Source of the DNA: Monilinia fructicola
Taxonomy: Eukaryota; Ascomycota; Leotiomycetes; Helotiales; Sclerotiniaceae
NCBI GenBank assembly: GCA_008692225.1
Contig: VICG01000010.1
Span: forward strand, 186,001-250,000
Length of the DNA stretch: 64,000 bases
Direction: 5' to 3'
Shown here: piece after piece, positions 60,445-64,000 of the stretch
Layout: each line of letters starts with the position of its first letter
How positions within the stretch are numbered: position 1 is the stretch's first letter
Made by a program: the position numbers and the translations under genes
Notes under the pieces: generated by a model
Seen by the model: only the letters and a program-made list of their open reading frames with translations
Database searches by the model: none
Told to the model about the DNA's origin: nothing

Positions 60445-61700
60445 ATGGCTTCCATAACCCCTTCATCAGATCAACCAAAGATCAAACTTTACTGGTAGAT
60501 AACCTCACATTCTCTACCTTCTATCCATCTATCCATCTATCCACCCCCTCATTCACATTGATACTCCATATCTTCATCAGTCTTACCTTATCTCCATCCA
60601 TCCATTCGTCCATCCAGCTCCAAGCCTTTACAAACTAACCCCTCTCCTCCTTTACAGGCTCAACCAATCCCGCTCCCAAAGAATTCTCTGGCTCCTCGAG
60701 GAACTAAAACTAGACTACGAGCTAGAAATCGTCCACCGACTTCCCTCCAAGCATGCACCTCCTGAATTAAAGAAAGTTCACGCATTAGGGAAATCACCTG
60801 TTCTTACTATTCTTCCTCATGGAGCGACGGAACCTGTAGTTTTGGCTGAGAGTGCGTTTATTACCGAGTAAGTTATTTTTCTGGGTTTGTTTTGCTTACT
60901 AGAATTGTGCCTCAGAGTGATTTGGGGATGGGAGGAGGGGAGAAAGGAGGATATTGTAGCGGAGGATAAAGTGAAAAATATTGTGTTCGAGTAGTACTTG
61001 GATATTGATATCATCCAAAAGGATGACATGGGATGAGATATCTCGAAAGTCCCAAATCCACAAAAAAAATCCCATCCGTCATCATAATCATCAGAAGCTC
61101 TCTAACAACCTCCTTAAAGATACCTTCTTGATCACTTCACAAATCCCGGCTCCAGCACTCTCCTCCCCACCCGCTGGAAGCCAGGACAAGAAAACACAGT
61201 TGGTGGCGAAACCGACGAATGGTCTCGTTTCCGCTATTATATGCATTATGCCGAGGGATCTCTTATGCCACTACTAGTCATTGCACTCATCATGTCCAGT
61301 ACGTAAATTACCTATTCCCCTTCCAATATCGAAATCCCCACTAACCAACCCAGTGATCAACTCCCCCAACCTCCCCTTCTTCATCCGCCCCGTAACCAGC
61401 TTAATAACCTCCAAAGTTCACGACACATTCCTCACCCCAAACTTCACCACTCACTTTACATTCCTCAATGCGCAACTTCAAACCTCGCCCGGTGGTGGAA
61501 AATATCTCTGTGGGGAACACCTCACGGGCGCAGATATCCTGATGTCATTTCCGCTCGTAGCTGCGAAACAACGTGCGGGGTTGACGAAGGAATCGTATCC
61601 GGAGCTGTTTGAGTATGTGCAGAGGTTAGAGGGCGAGGAGGGATATAAGAGGGCTGTTGAGAAGATTGTAGAGATTGAAGGGGAATTTAGAGCGGTTTAG
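60445..61700 (+). CDS. Glutathione S-transferase, GTT1-like
   Basis: Four exons (60445-60494, 60658-60867, 61120-61298, 61354-61700) join in frame to 261 residues. Introns are 163, 252 and 55 nt, the last two with TCTAAC and CTAACC branch sites. The N-terminal thioredoxin-like domain has IKLYWLNQSRSQRILWLLEE, PPELKKVHALGKSPVL and LAESAFITEYLLDHF. The C-terminal helical domain has YYMHYAEGSLMPLLVI and the N-capping motif region LCGEHLTGADILMSFPL. The pattern and length follow yeast Gtt1, an ER-associated GST; membrane association here is inference. The role is glutathione conjugation or peroxide reduction. The 252-nt second intron is long for this window but is needed to reach the TACCTTCTTGATCAC exon in phase. 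Confidence 0.93.
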
Positions 61701-64000
61701 AGCTGAAGGATGGTTGAGGGAAACATTTGAAAATGGGTGAGTGGATGATTGATTTGTTAATTTGGTAAATGTATTTATTTATATACTTTCCTTTGTAAAG
61801 TTAAGTTTTAACGTATTGTATACTCTTTATCATATTTGCAATCAACGAGTCAAACGTAAAGTTTTGAACGTACAGTATAGTATATATATGAATCTTATTT
61901 CCCAGTGGACCAATATTTTCGTCATTATAGAATCAATCATCAGATATTTGGAAATTCAATTGTAAGAAAGGAAAATGGAATTTCTACGCACAACTTGATT
62001 AGAACTACGGAAATACAAATTGGAAACTGTCGGGAAATGGATCATGTGATATTGAGTTGCTGTACGAATAATGCGTCTCACCATATTAGGCGTATTAGCA
62101 CCTCGAGAACATCCATGGATCTATAAAGTCGTTCTTTATTCCATAGATTATATAAAGAATAATAATAATAATAATATATACCAACAAAAGGATTAAGTAC
62201 TTGCACTTTAACTAACCAAGTTTATACCAACAGAAACCAAACCTCATAAGATTAACTATCATTAGGAACAGTACCTCTTTCTTTTCCTCTCCATTTTCTC
62301 TTTTCCGTTTCTTCTCCCATCCTCCATCCTCTCTCTTCCCTCTTTTTTCTTCCTTTTTCTTCCTCCTTTTTCGCCATCTCCCAATCTCCAAACATATAAA
62401 TCCACCACACCCATACATTCACAACGCACCACAACCCAACAACTAAAACGTAAATTTTACACTTTAAGCGAACTTTCGGCTATCGACTTCCAATCAATCC
62501 CTCCCCCCTTTTTCTCCCTTTACCCAGCACTCCTTTACCTCCCCTCCCCTCCCCTCCCCTCCCCTCCCACTCCACTTCCCAAATCCCCAAATATCCAATC
62601 CCATCTCGCCCCCATCCCACCCAAAACTCACCCCAACTCTCCCCAGGAACTCCACACAAAAATAAGAAACACAACCCATCTCCATATCTCCCCGTCTCCC
62701 CATATTCCAACACCAAAAAACCACAACAATCGCAAGCCCGTACTATCAATCATTAACAGCCAGTACACACTAGTCTATATCTCACCAGAGACGAACAATT
62801 CACCCACTCTATTCCCATGTTAGCATATTTCCATATGAGCATATTGATATACCAACATACCGCCATCAACATACATCCGCCTTAAGCTTAACCTTACCTT
62901 GCAACAGGGAAAATGACGCACGCGGGAAGAAAAAGCGTCTAACATTTGAATTACACCATATCATCGATACCTCGACTTTCGTCCTTCCTTCCTTCCTCTC
63001 TTTCTCCATCTGTAAAGGTCCACAGATATATCACGATGAATCGGTTCTTTATCACGAAAACAAACAAACAAACAATCTGAAAAGAGACAATAACCTTACG
63101 TCTGCACGAAGACTTTCCAAATCCGAACCCGAATCCGAGTCTTCGAGCGCCGTCTCCTCTGGATTTCTCGGGTATGGAATAGACATGATGGCTGGACATC
63201 TAGAGCTAGGGAATTTATGGCGGTGAGGGTTCTGGTGGGAGGATTTGGGTTCGTTGGTTCGTTGGTGGTGGTATGTGAGGGTGTTGAAGTGTGTATGTAC
63301 AATATATTTAAGTGTGTATATGTACGAGTATGCTTGTATATAATTAGAGAGGCAATTGAGTTGTCTTATTTGCTAGAGGGATAACGATGTCAATTAATCA
63401 TAAGGTTAACTAAAGAGATAAATCAATAAATGTTTAAAGAATATCTAATCACATAAGCTAAGCTAAGGTTGAGAAGTACAATTACAATCTCTATACAAAG
63501 CTACTCCAGTGGTTCAAAGCTAGTTCAAAGATATAAACAATTGCAATTCAAAGTGGTATTAGGATTAAAGATCAAACAAGACTCATGGGAAGTGTGATAT
63601 AATCAAAAAAAAAGGGGAAGCGAGCGTGAGATAGAAGGAAAGGATGGGAGATTTAAGGGGGCGCGGTTGTTTTTATTTCTGTTTTTTTTTTGTTCTTAAG
63701 CTAATGATTAACCTTATCTGTTATCATTTTTTTTCTTATCGTTGGTTATTCATTTATCATTTATCATTGATCATTCATCACTGTACTGTATTCATCATCC
63801 CATAAAGTGGAAGAGCGAGCAACGGACCCTAGATCCCCCACCGGCCTTCCCCATCCAACAGACAGCGGAGAGAAAAATAAGGTTCCAAGCTCGATGAGAC
63901 GGAGTGGAGTGGGTAGACAGACTACCGAGCCGGTGGAGCGGAATCAAGATCCGAATCCGAGGTGGAGTATCTCCAGGCTGATTCTGATGCCGTGCTGTAT
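61701..64000. other. Right-hand gene-poor stretch
   Basis: About 2.3 kb without a supported gene. It has an ATA array (62158-62176), a pyrimidine-rich tract (62270-62800) and short frames on both strands that follow the low-complexity sequence. The last 150 bases, read on the minus strand (STASESAWRYSTSDSDLDSA), could be a protein edge from a gene outside the window; this is weak. Confidence 0.45.
62538..62568 (+). repeat. CCCCT pentanucleotide array
   Basis: Six tandem copies of CCCCT, G-rich on the minus strand. Confidence 0.9.

Overview
The window looks like nuclear DNA of a filamentous ascomycete, most likely a leotiomycete of the Sclerotiniaceae type (Botrytis/Sclerotinia-like). The genes carry short introns (about 49-110 nt) with GTAAGT/GTATGT-type donors and CTAAC/CTGAC branch sites. 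There is a Pol III tRNA gene with a 17-nt intron, extremely AT-rich RIP-like blocks, and a full set of eukaryotic housekeeping proteins. The genus-level assignment is inference from protein resemblance remembered for SAR1 and the patatin-like protein; no search was run.

Layout. 1-9 kb: a GNAT acetyltransferase (2100-2823), an unrecognised Ser/Lys-rich protein (3274-4929), and a three-exon CaiB/BaiF-type CoA-transferase (6930-8753), with decayed coding sequence between them. 9-19.7 kb: a gene desert with several unidentified, stop-riddled coding relics. 19.7-24.7 kb, minus strand: a 1080-residue Cys-cluster protein and the mitochondrial F1F0-ATP synthase delta subunit (five exons). 24.7-37.4 kb: a long gene-poor stretch of microsatellites and three AT-rich blocks. 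These hold a repeat family that includes a 796-bp element with terminal inverted repeats and flanking TA. 37.5-39.9 kb: a DUF3295 (areA GATA-like) gene whose reading frame changes four times by one base. 40-46.7 kb: more microsatellites and only weak gene candidates. 46.8-50.9 kb, minus: a patatin-like triacylglycerol lipase and the COPII GTPase SAR1. 52.7 kb: tRNA-Ser(GCU), minus. 56.9-61.7 kb: a compact housekeeping cluster made of PRP18 (minus) divergent from SAP18 (plus), and complex I NDUFB4-like (minus) divergent from a GTT1-like glutathione S-transferase (plus).

The recognised genes serve the usual eukaryotic processes: splicing, chromatin deacetylation, respiration, ER-to-Golgi traffic, lipid mobilisation and detoxification. 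They do not form an operon-like system or a biosynthetic cluster. I found no convincing new biological system. The points most worth a second look are the compensating frame changes in the DUF3295 gene, a one-base frame conflict in SAR1 that suggests local sequence error, the TIR element family in the AT-rich blocks, and the coding relics in the desert.
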